In this document: positions 11,090 through 30,263 of the stretch, in pieces
Layout: each line of letters opens with the position of its first letter
Numbering within the stretch: the stretch's first letter is position 1
Source of the DNA: Perca fluviatilis
Lineage: Eukaryota > Chordata > Actinopteri > Perciformes > Percidae
Length of the DNA: 64,000 bases
Direction: 5' to 3'
Assembly (NCBI RefSeq): GCF_010015445.1
Contig: NC_053116.1
Span: forward strand, 23,209,107 to 23,273,106
The notes under the pieces: generated by a model
The model's input: the letters and a program-made list of their open reading frames with translations, nothing else
Database searches by the model: none
Told to the model about the DNA's origin: nothing
Translations under genes and position numbers: made by a program

Positions 11090-12660
11090 GCTTTATTAAG
11101 CCACGTATTCCTATAGATCTCAGTAGTGATGACTTAATGAACTTCTTTAATGATAACATTTGAACTATTAGAGATGAAATTCATAATCTCTTGCCCTCAA
11201 CCGGTACTGATTTATCTTCAAACGCAGGACAGCTTAAGTAGCTGTAATAAAACTTCTTAAAAAACCCACTCTTGATCCAGAAGTCTCTTAGCCAACTATA
11301 GACCTATATTGACTCGTTCTCTCTAAGATCATCGAGAAGGTAGTTGCTAAACAGTTGTGTGACTTCCTACATAACAATTTTAAGTGAGGATTTAGTGTGG
11401 ATCCCAATTCTCTGATTTGATATCTCCTCGCTTCTCGCTGGAACCAGAAGTTGCTGTGGTCCGTATTCTCAAAGGCACGGGTGAAAATTACAAATTACCT
11501 TTTAATTGCTTCAGACAAAAAACTTGTCTCTTTACTTGTTTTGTTTGATCTTAGTGCTGCATTCAACGCTATTGACCATCATATCCTATTACAGAGACTG
11601 GAACATTTAATTTGCATTTTATGGAACCGCACTAAGCTGGTTTACTTTAAGTCCTGTTTATCAGATAGATCTCAGTTTGTTCATGTTAACGAGGAATCCT
11701 CCATGCACGCTTAAGTTAGTCATGGTGTTCCACAAGGGTTTTGGTGCTTGGACCAATTCTGTTCACCTTATATATGCCTCATCAATGCAATTTAATTAGG
11801 AAACGCTCATAAAACCCATAAACTTTCACTTTTATGCAGCTACCCAATTATATCTATTGATCAAGCCAGAAGTCAGTCAGTTAGTTAAACTTCAAGCATG
11901 CATTAAGGACATAAAACACTGGGTTACCTACAATCTCCTACAATGTTAAACTCAGACAAAACTAAAGTTATTGTAATAGGCCCTAAACACCTCCGATGCT
12001 TATTATCTAAAGATATAACCAGTCTGGATGGCGTTGCGCTGGCCTCCCCACAACCATAAGGAATCTTGGAGTTATCTTTTAAAAGGACACATCCTTTAAC
12101 GCTGACATAAAACAAACTTCAAGGACTGCCTTTTTTCACCTGCGTAACCTTAAAAGTTAGGCACATCCTGTGATGCAAAGATGCAGAAAAACTAGTCTAT
12201 GTATGCTTTTGTTACTTCGAGGCTGGACTACTATAATTCCTAATATCAGGTTGCTTCAAAAAGCCCCTTAAGAGTCTCCAATTGATCCACAATGCTGGGG
12301 CACATGTACTTACAAGAACAAGGAAAAGAGATCATATTTCTCCCGTATTCTCTGCACTGGCTCCCTGTAAATCCAGAATTAAATTTAAAATCCTACACCT
12401 CAACTACAAAGCTCTTAATGGTCGGCACCATCATAGTACCCTATTACCCCACCAGAACACTGCACTCCCAGAATGCAGAGTTACTTGTGGTTCCAAGAGT
12501 CTCTTTAGGCTGCCAACTTCCTATGATACACAGAGCTTCTCTCTCTTCATGTGTTTGCATTCATGGCCCATTAATGGATGTTCCTAGCTTTTTCCCCGGA
12601 GTCCTTGTGCTTTCTCGCCTCGCAGATTTACACAACCATGTTAAGAGTTCTGTAAATCAG
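11090..12660 (+). mobile_element. Decayed LINE (L2/Rex1-like) reverse transcriptase
   Basis: Pieces of a non-LTR reverse transcriptase appear in order across shifting frames. An upstream linker-like piece (SSDDLMNFFNDN) lies near 11.12-11.16 kb. The core motif region LVLFDLSAAFNAIDHHILL lies at 11541-11597 and continues to LSDRSQFVHV. The C-terminal part (CKSRIKFKILHLNYKALNG) lies near 12.37-12.42 kb. Many stops and frame changes show that it is inactive. The AAFDxxDH-type motif carries the first catalytic aspartate, here altered to AAFNAIDH. Clade naming is by general resemblance. Confidence 0.75.
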
Positions 12661-12689
12661 CTATTCTGAATCCAGACCTCAAATCAATC

Positions 12690-12943
12690 CAAAATTTGAG
12701 TAAAAAATGTTGACTTAAGATCCCCATGCATCTTGACACAATTTTTACAAGAATTCAATACTGATTTTAAGGAGATGATTACTTGCATCCAAATTATATA
12801 TAATATTTTTAGGTCAACGTGTACACATTTTATTTTTCCACTATGGCATCAAATATATTTTTTATGTTCATAAAAGCTGAGCTATGAGCTCTACTTTGAA
12901 TAAAACATGAAGTTCAAGCGGGTGAATACTTTTTATAGGCATG
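12690..12943. mobile_element. Possible Tc1-type terminus adjoining the LINE
   Basis: The right edge reads GGTGAATACTTTTTATAGGC (12921-12940). Its reverse complement, GCCTATAAAAAGTATTCACC, matches the common fish Tc1-type end and resembles the remnant at 5731 in inverse orientation. The interior is AT-rich and not recognised. The left limit is arbitrary. Confidence 0.4.
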
Positions 12944-13509
12944 ATATGTGACTGTATGGGTAGCAGACATTACTGAAAAAAACTAATACATCCTTACAGG
13001 ACAATGATGATAATGATTAGAAAACATCTTGATGTTCACAGCAAAACAAACTACCTTATGTTTTGTTAAATAGAAAGCACAGGAGAGCCTTTACTTTATA
13101 TTAGAAATTTAGAATGGTCTCAAAAGTAGGATAAACTTAAATTCCTTAAAGAGAGCTCTTACTGAGGAAATTTTTTTTCTTTTCAAATGTTTTTTTTTTC
13201 AGCCAAATCTTATCATCAGCAGGTAAGAACTTCCTGATAAATTCAGCTGAATTCGGGATAAAATGATTTAATAACTGAACCAGCCGATTAGTCCCTCACA
13301 TAACCCTAACCCTTGTGCTTTCATCACAGTGAAGATAGAGGTTTGTATTAACACCATTCCTTCAGTATTCAGGTCAACCAGCAACTGATGCAGTTTCTTG
13401 ATGCATTTTATTGAGCCATTGGTCAAATAAGCATTCAAGTTCTCATTGTATTGTAAAAGGTGACTATCTTTTTCCCCACAAAGAAAACATACAGATAAGC
13501 CTGTATTAC

Positions 13510-13572
13510 ATGTATGTATGTATGTATGTATGTATGTATGTATGTATGTATGTATGTATGTATATATATATG
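13510..13572. repeat. (GTAT)n microsatellite
   Basis: About fifteen perfect TATG units end in a short TATATATATA run. It lies in the 3' flank of slc25a33. Confidence 0.95.
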
Positions 13573-14044
13573 AACATGTATTTTTGAAGCAGAAATCTCA
13601 AAAATGATCTGTTAGGTCATTACATTGCTTCCCTTCATTAACTAAAACGGTCAACCCTCGCAGTCATGTGTGTTGGTACATTTACCACTAAAATAAGGAA
13701 ACAAACACGGTCATAAAATAACAAAAAATAAAATAAGTTAGTTAACTTAACACTAGTACTCTAAGTAGATGACCTTTATCACAGGTTTGGAGTTTTAATA
13801 AGTACCATGACTTTGGTTATTTAAAAAAAAAAAAAAAAAAACTCCAACCAACAAGCTTTCAATAAAATAATGTTTTTAGCTCTTTGGATAACAGTACAAC
13901 CTGCTTTAGTTCCACCATAAAAGTCTCTGTAGCACCACATTAAAACAACATATGTGCTGCATTCTCAAAAGTCTCTTTCTCAGCGTGTATTCTTGGGCTC
14001 GGTTAGGCATCCATTGTTTTGTCAGGAACTTCTGAGCATTTTCT

Positions 14045-22542
<8,498 letters not shown>

Positions 22543-22800
22543 CCTTCTCTTTTTCAAACAGCTACCATACTTGTGTTAGCTAAGTCAATTGTTGAATTCG
22601 TGTTTGTATCAAAGAGTAGGAATAGAGTGATCCCAGTATGCAGGGAGCGACCATGGATGTATTAAGCGAGCGACGTGATTGCTCATGATTTACGTCAGTG
22701 GGCCGGACGGGGGTGTTGTCTGTGACGTAGGGACATGTGCTCGCCACCGCGCATACGGAGTGCCAGAGATGTATTTCTCTATCACTCTGAGGTGTGCGAT
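22543..22800 (-). promoter_or_regulatory. slc25a33: Probable slc25a33 promoter and 5' untranslated region
   Basis: This lies immediately upstream (minus strand) of the slc25a33 ATG. It is richer in CG dinucleotides than the surroundings and has no TATA box I can defend. TGACGTAG near 22720 resembles a CRE-type half site. A CG-containing TATA-less promoter would suit a housekeeping mitochondrial carrier; the transcription start is inferred, not seen. Confidence 0.4.
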
Positions 22801-23890
22801 TGGTCTTTCTCAAGTTGTTGCATAATTATAACCAGCAACAAGGCTTAAAAAAAACACAGCAGAACGACACTTTGAACTTCCGAGTCCCTCCTGACCTTCA
22901 GTATCAAATAAACTGTTTTTGCCTTCTGCATGATTTGCAACAATATTCTAAACCAAACACTATATTATTTATTCACACTTCACTTGTTAATTAGATATGA
23001 CTAACATCAAAAAAGAATGTGCCATGATGATTACAATTGCCTTTTCATGTTTCTCAATCAAGGTCTGGTTGGACAGGGGTGTAGGCGCAAACATGTTTTT
23101 GATGTCTGAACATTCTGATGAAATATCCTGCAAAAAATGGAACTAGGCCTATTTGTCTATCTTTAAATTGGGGGGTTCCATAAGAAAGGGACAGAGGGAG
23201 ATAAACAACCATCTTTTCAGCAGGAAGATCACAGAAGAAGAAGAACAACAACAACAACAACAACAACAACAAACACCATGATTTTAACTGGAGACCAAAT
23301 ATGACTCCATGCCTGTTAACTGTGACATAATGGACACGTGATGGTATGTGGTGTGTCCACTGTCCACCAATGAGCTGTGTGTAATAAAAGCTGGTATGTA
23401 ACTCCTACTCTTCCCTGATGATATGCTTTGGATCTACAGAAAGATAAATTACTTGTTTGTTTGGCTGTACAATACCATCGTGTCAAAACCAGCCACACTT
23501 GCTTTTTGTCCTAGATTTGAAATCTAGCAACCTGTTTGTCATCCTGTGTTGACAGTCTACACTCTAAATCTGTGATTAAAGAAAGTTAGGGTGAGCAATA
23601 AAGCTTACTAGGCCTATTTTCATTGCATAACAAGGTTTGAGTGTCGTTTGTATGAGTCTTGCTTACATGAACTCCTGTAATGAACTACCCACTGGCCAAA
23701 TGTATTTCACTATTGTCAGCAGTGTAACTAACTACTCAAGTACCATACTTATGTACAATTGTTTTGTATTTGTTTTTTATGCTTTTTCATACTTGTACTC
23801 CACTACATTTATTTCACAGCTCTGGTTACTGGTTCCTTTTCAGATTAAGATTGACACATTAAAACATATGGGTTTATAAAATATAATTTA
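22801..23890. other. Intergenic DNA, no gene recognised
   Basis: AT-rich DNA with an (AAC)n run at about 23246-23272. Open frames here are short and lack domains or consistent splice sites. Confidence 0.4.
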
Positions 23891-23904
23891 TTGTTAAAGA
23901 CTTA

Positions 23905-24083
23905 AACCCGTGGTTCCCAGCCTTTTGGATCGTGAGACATTATAAAAAAAAGCTGTGTCTGGTTGGAGTTCCTTGTCACAATTCAGATATTAGCAATTCA
24001 CTCAAAAAGACATTTCCCCTCCTCTCAGATGGTTTCATTTAAATATCCGTTTGAGACCCAAAGGTAAAATTATAGCCTAGAAA
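23905..24083. mobile_element. Partial MITE next to the foldback
   Basis: It begins CCCGTGGTTCCCAGCCTTTT, the usual start of a common fish hAT-like MITE, and runs to TTTGAGACCCAAAGG. Its other end is not found, and it abuts the left limit of the foldback at 24084. Confidence 0.4.
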
Positions 24084-24257
24084 TCTATGGAATGCCATTT
24101 TATTCACGATTAAATAAATGAATAAATACATAAATAAATGAATAAATACATAAATACATGAATAAATAAATAAATATGCCTTTGAAATACATCATTAAAT
24201 AAATAAATGAGGCAATAAATACATAAATAATTAAATACATTTAATTATTTCATGGTA

Positions 24258-24455
24258 CTTTTATTTCATAAGTCCATATTTATTTATTTCAAGAGACTTT
24301 TATTTCCTAATGCCACATTTATTTATTTCAAGAGACTTTTATTTCATAAGTCCACATTTATTTATTTCAAGAGACTTTTATTTCCTAATGCCACATTTAT
24401 TTATTTCAAGAGACTTTTATTTTCCTAATGCCACATTTATTTATTTCACTCTCTA
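24258..24455. repeat. 40-bp tandem array in the left arm
   Basis: About five copies of a 40-bp unit of the form TTTATTTCCTAATGCCACAT plus TTATTTATTTCAAGAGACTT. Two unit variants alternate (CCTAATGCC and CATAAGTCC). The mirror array in the right arm lies at about 31085-31235, with fewer copies. Confidence 0.9.
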
Positions 24456-24533
24456 TTTATTTCAAGTTCTTATATGCAAATAAGGGGGCGTGGCTATCTC
24501 TCACATTCAGAACAAGGTGAATGGGACTTCTTT

Positions 24534-25165
24534 GGTAAACTATTGTGTTTGTGCGGTATGTACGAATACATCAGAAACAGGGCAGAGGGTCCACTAGGAC
24601 AAACAGCTGATTCGTGCCTGGGTGAGGTTTGTGGCTACAAAGTGGGCTGATTTTACTGAGCTGTGACCCACTCTCTCCTCTGCCTGCTGCGCTGTGGCCC
24701 TGTGTGTGTGTGTGTGTATGTGTGTGTGTGGGGCGGTGTGTGTGTGAGAGACGGCCGGCCAGCGAGGTTGTCAGGTGCTTGTTGAGTTTAACTCCGAAAA
24801 AAGACAGTTAACCCCAGGTTCCCATTAATCTTATGATGGACATGTGTTGTGATATTTAAACAAACGATCCGTCAACGCCGAAATAAAAGCCTCTTATTTA
24901 CGAGAGCGGTCTGAGAGACCTCCAGCCTACAGCGGGGTGTCCGAGTGAGACTGTCCGAGCGACGAGCCAGCGGCCGGGGCAGGCGCTGCTTGTTGTCGCG
25001 TTACTTTATGGAGCTTCTCGACTCCGAAAAGTTTGAACCAAATTGTCAATTTGGCAACGATTTTCGCAAGACTGCATATATTCGAAATCTAAACAGTTAA
25101 TTTTTCGCCTAAAACGTTGTCAGAAGTGAATTTAGTGATGAATAAGATGGCGAAAATTGTTAAAA
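24534..25165. other. Left-arm-only insert of about 630 bp
   Basis: Arm identity breaks off after GACTTCTTTGG and resumes at TATGGAGTTATATTCC. In the right arm those two points are separated by fewer than 20 bases. The insert is GC-richer, carries a short GT run (24703-24746) and a CG-rich tract at 24900-24990. It has no recognised gene. Either it was inserted here or it was lost from the right arm. Confidence 0.75.
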
Positions 25166-25289
25166 TTGTCCTGTTGTATGGAGTTATATTCCTATCTTTA
25201 ATCAAGAGCGCATTCTTTCAATTTGAGAGCATTTCTCACTGATATTACGTTCAGATTTTGTAATAATTTGCCTCAAAACCTTGCTCTCA

Positions 25290-25560
25290 CACTCAAATAG
25301 TCACTGCTCGCGCTTGGATTTGCTCTGCTTGTGCTCAAAGTTTGTGCCCGCGCTTGGATTTTCTCTGCTTGTGCTCAAAGTTTGTGCTCGCGCTTGGATT
25401 TGCTCTGCTTGCACTCAAACTTTCTGCTTGGACTCAGATATGTTGTTGTTTGGACAGATTTCCTGCTCTCAGCTTTGAACCTTCTCCTCGCACTCAGGCT
25501 GATTCTGCTCACTTGCAAAGTTTCTGCTCTCGGATTTCTCCTGCGCGCTTGGATTTTTTG
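25290..25560. repeat. Imperfect 40-bp GCTCGCGCTTGG repeats in the left arm
   Basis: Two to three clear units of about 40 bp (GCTCGCGCTTGGATTTGCTC, then TGCTTGTGCTCAAAGTTTGT) are followed by degenerate ones. The mirror copies run at about 30645-30850. The long Leu/Cys-rich open frames over it exist because the unit lacks stops; no conserved protein is evident. Confidence 0.85.
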
Positions 25561-26477
25561 TGTGTTATAACCCTATCAAAAGTCAACAACCAATAGAATG
25601 CCAGCTGTAGTGTTGACCAATGAAATGATCCCAACCCTGTTGAGGGTGCGTTCACTTTACTTTAGAACGTCTGTTGAGGGCGGCTGCTCTGTAACCTGAC
25701 TGTAACCAAGTTTATATATCCCCGCGCCGTTTATAGCTTTATTATAAGTATATGTCAACAATGTGCACAGAATGGCGACGGCACTTTCACCTGCACCGGT
25801 CAGGAAACGGGAGAAAGCTTTGAAGTAGGGACGTATGAAGTTATGTCCACAACTACGAGGGTGAGTAACATAACCTTAAGCACCTAGCTAGCTAGCTAGC
25901 ATATGGCGCTAGCATATAGCCTAGCTTGATGTCCAGAAACAAATATATGTTCTTTATTGTATAGCTAGCTAGATTGAACGACATATGACGGACAGTGTGT
26001 GTATATGTGATGACCCTACTTTGTATTTTTTCCTCGTTTGGTTAACCATGTTCCTGGGATTTGGCTAATTTCATGTTAGAGCCAGTAGTAAAACATAAAC
26101 TGTAATATAACTGAAAGAACACAAGAAACTGAATTGTTTGTGTCAGTTTTTGCATCACTGTTGTTTGTTGTTCATCAGAATTTAGTCTTCATTCCTTCAT
26201 ATAACATTAGTTTGAAAATAGATTCATAGCAATCTGTATAAAACGTAATGTTAAGTTCAATTTATCACTATAATAAAAACAGATCTAGAAATGATATGGT
26301 TTCTTATTTGCTCCTTAAATAGCAGTTATTTGTTTAATTGATACAAAGCAAACTGAACTGAAAAACAAGTATTTTGTTTTACTTTCTTTTCATCCAGGTG
26401 GGGCTGAGGGGTTTTGACCCCTGTTGATCTGTGTGTCATATCACCAACCCATGATAGCTAGAATTCACCCTGCTACT

Positions 26478-26804
26478 CCAGATCTACCTGCTGTATGTCT
26501 GGCTACAGACTACAACCATCTGCTCCAGATCTACCTACTGTATGACTGGTTACAGACTACAACCATCTGCTCCAGATCTACCTACTGTATGGCTGGCTAC
26601 AGACTACAACCATCTGCTCCAGATCTACCTACTGTATGGCTGGTTACAGACTACAACCATCTGCTCCAGATTTACCTACTGTATGGCTGGCTACAGACTA
26701 CAACCATCTGCTCCAGATCTACCTACTGTACGGCTTGCTACAGACTACAACCATCTGCTCCAGATCTACCTACTGTATGACTGGCTACAGACTACAACCA
26801 TCTG
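26478..26804. repeat. 47-bp minisatellite, about seven copies
   Basis: The unit starts CTACTGTATGGCTGGCTACA and ends CATCTGCTCCAGATCTAC. Because 47 is not a multiple of three and the unit has no plus-strand stop, all three plus frames stay open and give cyclic permutations of one 47-residue peptide. It lies inside the foldback. I read this as a minisatellite, not a gene. Confidence 0.95.
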
Positions 26805-27649
26805 CAAGTTTTGTTTGTAGTGAACATCATCAACAGCTGCACTTAAAGTCTCTTGGGTTCATATGGGACTTGGTTGTTCTCCATACTGCATCAAACACTG
26901 TATTATTTTTTTGTGTTATATTAGTACAGACAACAGTAAGTATCATTACTTAATCACAGTATATATTATTCTGGTGTACACTGTTGACTTGACTCCATGC
27001 TATTGACTATACTTTAGCTTGCCACCTCAAAACTTTACCTTAATTGCTCTTGTATAGTTAATTTATCTTCTACTAGTTGTACATACCTATTTAATTGAAT
27101 TATTCTTAATTTGTGTTGCCATACCTGAATCATCCCTCTTGTGAACACTAGGCCTATCTTATCTTTATTCATAACCCTGCTCACAAACTCACCTGAACCT
27201 GGGTCATCTGTTTGCCAATATCAATGTTCCTGCTACAGTAAATCCTATAGGCACATTGTACTGCTTCACCGTAGTATGAACCATACACTTTTAAGGTTTT
27301 GTGTCAAATATTGTGCAATTTGTTATGAATTACTCATTGTTTTGACAAGGTAAATTAAAGCTATTTACCAAGTGTCAGCTCTGGTAAATTTAATTGTACT
27401 GTTTTTTTTTTATAAATGTTATGGAACATGAAAAACAATTTGCCTTGATCAGGGTTTTAATTTGTTGCAAATGTGAACATGGTTTTAATAATCTGTATCT
27501 TATTGCTCTGAAAAACTACAATGATTTAAGAAATAGCAGTGATACTTATCAACATTTATTGAATTGATTGAATATATGGACAGACATTACAGGCACCTAT
27601 TCATGTCAACAGAGAAAACAATAATTTGTTCTCTCTTTTATCACTTTGA
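26805..27649. other. Interior of the foldback, no gene recognised
   Basis: AT-rich DNA without splice-consistent coding sequence. The 70-codon plus ORF at 27141-27353 has no recognisable domain. Confidence 0.4.
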
Positions 27650-27900
27650 TTATACGCTGATGGTGCAGAAAAGGGTGAAGTCCTTGTAGATCTCTGGCAC
27701 TTTGAGGACAGACCGATCCAGGAACTCTCCACTGTTGTCTTTGTATAGTATGCTCCTATTAAAGACAGATTCATAGACATCAACACGTATTATATTAGGT
27801 GTACATAGCTTGCTTTAACATCATTACTATCTTACCTTACCTTCTCTGATTTGGTTTTGTGGACATCAGTAATTTTCTCTCCCAGGCCTGGTTGTGCACC
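27650..27900 (-). CDS. Candidate terminal exons of an unknown gene inside the foldback
   Basis: Two minus-strand segments have good splice signals and compatible phase: 27900-27841 (TTCACAG acceptor, GTAAGG donor) and 27755-27650 (TTTAATAG acceptor, TAA stop). They would encode VHNQAWERKLLMSTKPNQR joined to a tail containing SILYKDNSGEFLDRSV and VPEIYKDFTLF. A further acceptor at about 28118 precedes a Cys/His-containing reading frame (HSCTMCMDLCQSAHH), but I cannot join it with a canonical donor in the same phase. I recognise no family. A first exon in the right arm (30442-30335) has the same orientation. The exons may be chance. Confidence 0.3.
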
Positions 27901-28410
27901 CTGTGAATTTAAGCAAGAAACATAAGTGTATGTAACATGATTTTACTATTATATTATTATTATTTTTACAATTGCATTATTATCAGACTTGCCAACCTTC
28001 TTGGTTTGTGCTACTGCTGCCTGTCCTCTGCACACAGGTGAGTGATGTGCTGACTGGCACAGGTCCATGCACATAGTGCAGCTGTGATGCAGCTCAACGG
28101 GTACTTAAGTCACACCTGGAAGAAGAGAAACAAACCAACAAAATACTTGTTCTTTCTGCTCAGTTTGCTTTGTATTAATTAAAAAAATTACATTTAAGTT
28201 GCAAATAAAGCATATCATCTCTAGATCTGTTTTATTAGTGGTGAAATTGTACTTAACAGACTGGGTCCGTGTACTTTTTCGTTCATTTGATTTTCATTTC
28301 ATAAACAGGTATTAAAAAACAAATGGTTATTTGATTTTCGTTTTAAATCATGGGGATCAGACCTCCGGTGCTGGGTCTAATATTCTAATATTAGCTGCTG
28401 CAGCTAGCTA

Positions 28411-29585
28411 CAGTGCCTTGCGAAAGTATTCGGCCCCCTTGAACTTTTCGACCTTTTGCCACATTTCAGGCCTCAAACATAAAGATATAAAACTGTAATT
28501 TTTTGTGAAGAATCAACAACAAGTGGGTCCCAATTATGAAGTGGAACGAAATTCATTGATCAGAGATGCAGCCAAGAGGCCCATGATCACTCTGGATGAA
28601 CTGCAGAGATCTACAGCTGAGGTGGGAGACTCTGTCCATAGGACAACAATCAGTCGTATACTGCACAAATCTGGCCTTTATGGAAGAGTGGCAAGAAGAA
28701 AGCCATTTCTTAAAGATATCCATAAAAGTGTCGTTTAAAAGTTTGCCAAAAGCCACCTGGGAGACACACCAAACATGTGGAAGAAGGTGCTGTGGTCAGA
28801 TGAAACCAAAATCGAACTTTTGGCAACAATGCAAAACGTTATGTTTGGCGTAAAAGCAACACAGCTCATCACCCTGAACACACCATCCCCACTGTCAAAC
28901 ATGGTGGTGGCAGCATCATGGTTTGGGCCTGCTTTTCTTCAGCAGGGACAGGGAAGATGGTTAAAAATTGATGGGAAGATGGATGGAGCCAAATACAGGA
29001 CCATTCTGGAAGAAAACCTGATGGAGTCTGCAAAAGACCTGAGACTGGGACGGAGATTTGTCTTCCAACAAGACAATGATCCAAAACATAAAGCAAAATT
29101 TACAATGGAATGGTTCACAAATAAACATATCCAGGTGTTAGAATGGCCAAGTCAAAGTCCAGACCTGAATCCAATCTAGAATCTGTGGAAAGAACTGAAA
29201 ACTGCTGTTCACAAACGCTCTCCATCCAACCTCACTGAGCTCGAGCTGTTTTGCAAGGAGGAATGGGCAAAAATGTCAGTCTCTCGATGTGCAAAACTGA
29301 TAGAGACATACCCCAAGCGACTTACAGCTGTAATCGCAGCAAAAGGTGGCGCTACAAAGTATTAACTTAAGGGGGCTGGAATAATTTTGCACGCCCAATA
29401 TTTCAGTTTTTTATTTGTTTAAAAGGTTTGAAATATCCAATAAATTTCGTTCCACTTCATGATTGTGTCCCACTTGTTGTTGATTCTTCACAAAAAATTA
29501 CAGTTTTATATCTTTATGTTTGAGGCCTGAAATGTGGCAAAAGGTCGAAAAGTTCAAGGGGGCCGAATACTTTCGCAAGGCACTG
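28411..29585 (+). mobile_element. Tc1/mariner element, inactive, 1175 bp
   Basis: The ends are inverted repeats of roughly 140 bp, starting CAGTGCCTTGCGAAAGTATT and ending with its reverse complement, flanked by TA on both sides (the Tc1 target). It sits inside the foldback, so it arrived after or with it. The left inverted repeat runs almost directly into the middle of the transposase, so the first DNA-binding part is missing; full-length relatives are about 1.6 kb. Confidence 0.95.
28505..29305 (+). pseudogene. Broken Tc1 DDE transposase
   Basis: The readable part begins near LIRDAAKRPMITLDELQ, includes the second helix-turn-helix (HRTTISRILHKSGLYGR), and reaches WSDETKIEL (first catalytic Asp) and [10 protein letters not shown] (second catalytic Asp). 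Breaks are: the missing N-terminus; an in-frame TAA at 28736-28738; a shifted stretch from about 28815 to 28945, where the other frame reads [18 protein letters not shown] and [12 protein letters not shown]; and a TAG at 29177-29179. That TAG occupies the place of the third catalytic residue, the Glu of NPIENLWKEL. The copy cannot be autonomous. Confidence 0.9.
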
Positions 29586-30263
29586 TAGCAGCTAGCTACC
29601 AGCCCTGTGAGCTTGGTCCCCGCGGTTCGCTCCCCCGGTGCTGACTGACTCTGGTCCGTCTGCAGAGCTGCGTTACCCGCTCTAGCTGACCTGGGAATCT
29701 ACCGCGCTCGTGATTTATTCATATTTTATTTACTTTGCAGTGATATGCTATGCACTGATGTCAGGCAGGCTTGCTGCTGCTTTTAGTCTGAGCCTGTGAG
29801 ATAACTAAACTTCCTTTGAATATAACGTGCATATAAATAGACGGAATAAATAAAAGTCCCCGGAAATAAATATAAGTAAAACATATGTATTTAGGCTATT
29901 GAACTATAATGACTAATGCCTATATATGTATTGCCTCATTTATGTATTTCATGTTCCATTTCATAGCCATATTTATTATGTAAAGGGGCAAAAATGGACG
30001 ATCAGTCGCTCAGGAAGTTATAGACTACAGTTTCCCTCAACAGCAGCCGGACATTCTAACGCTTAACGTGAAAAAGCTTAACGTGGTAACTTAATGTACC
30101 TAAACAATGATCAATCAGATATCAATCAGTTATCAGTCACATAACGTCCATAATAATTGGACTTTGGGTTAGATTTTTTGACAGTTTTCAGTAGTTATGA
30201 GGAGCAATATGAGAGAGAAATTTGGTAATCATTGATCATTGTTTAGGTACATTAAACCACCTC
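29586..30263. other. Foldback interior between the Tc1 copy and the right arm
   Basis: No gene recognised. GC-richer just after the Tc1 copy (29600-29700), AT-rich afterwards. Contains the small TTAA-flanked MITE described separately. Confidence 0.4.
30095..30251. mobile_element. 157-bp piggyBac-like MITE (TTAA target)
   Basis: Perfect inverted ends TGTACCTAAACAATGATCAA are present at 30095-30114 and, as reverse complement, at 30232-30251. They are flanked by TTAA at 30091-30094 and 30252-30255, the target duplication made by piggyBac transposases. Non-coding. Confidence 0.75.

Larger units (their letters stand above)
24084..25945 (+). repeat. Left arm of a large foldback (inverted repeat) element
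   Basis: This arm is the inverse of 30264-31390. Matching landmarks are TCTATGGAATGCC at the outer edge, the AAATAAATGAATAAAT tract, a 40-bp repeat block and GAATGGGACTTCTTTGG. Further in come GCCTCAAAACCTTGCTCTC, the GCTCGCGCTTGGATT repeats, TTTATATATCCCCGCG and, at the inner edge, GATGTCCAGAAACAAATA. Differences between arms are scattered substitutions, repeat-copy changes and one block of about 630 bp present only on this side. The TATA-like box at 25711 is followed by an ATG at 25752 whose frame closes after 23 codons in this arm. Confidence 0.9.

Noticed and set aside
5731..12943. Possible single 7.2-kb Tc1-type element bounded by inverse ends at 5731 and 12943
   Set aside because: The interval contains an intact host-like receptor gene and a LINE, far exceeding Tc1 size; two separate remnants are simpler.
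24258..24455. Regularly spaced repeats that could suggest a CRISPR array
   Set aside because: Units are contiguous 40-bp tandem copies with no variable spacers, in a vertebrate genome.
26424..26953. Three overlapping plus ORFs of 92-118 codons
   Set aside because: All arise from the 47-bp stop-free minisatellite; no independent coding sign.
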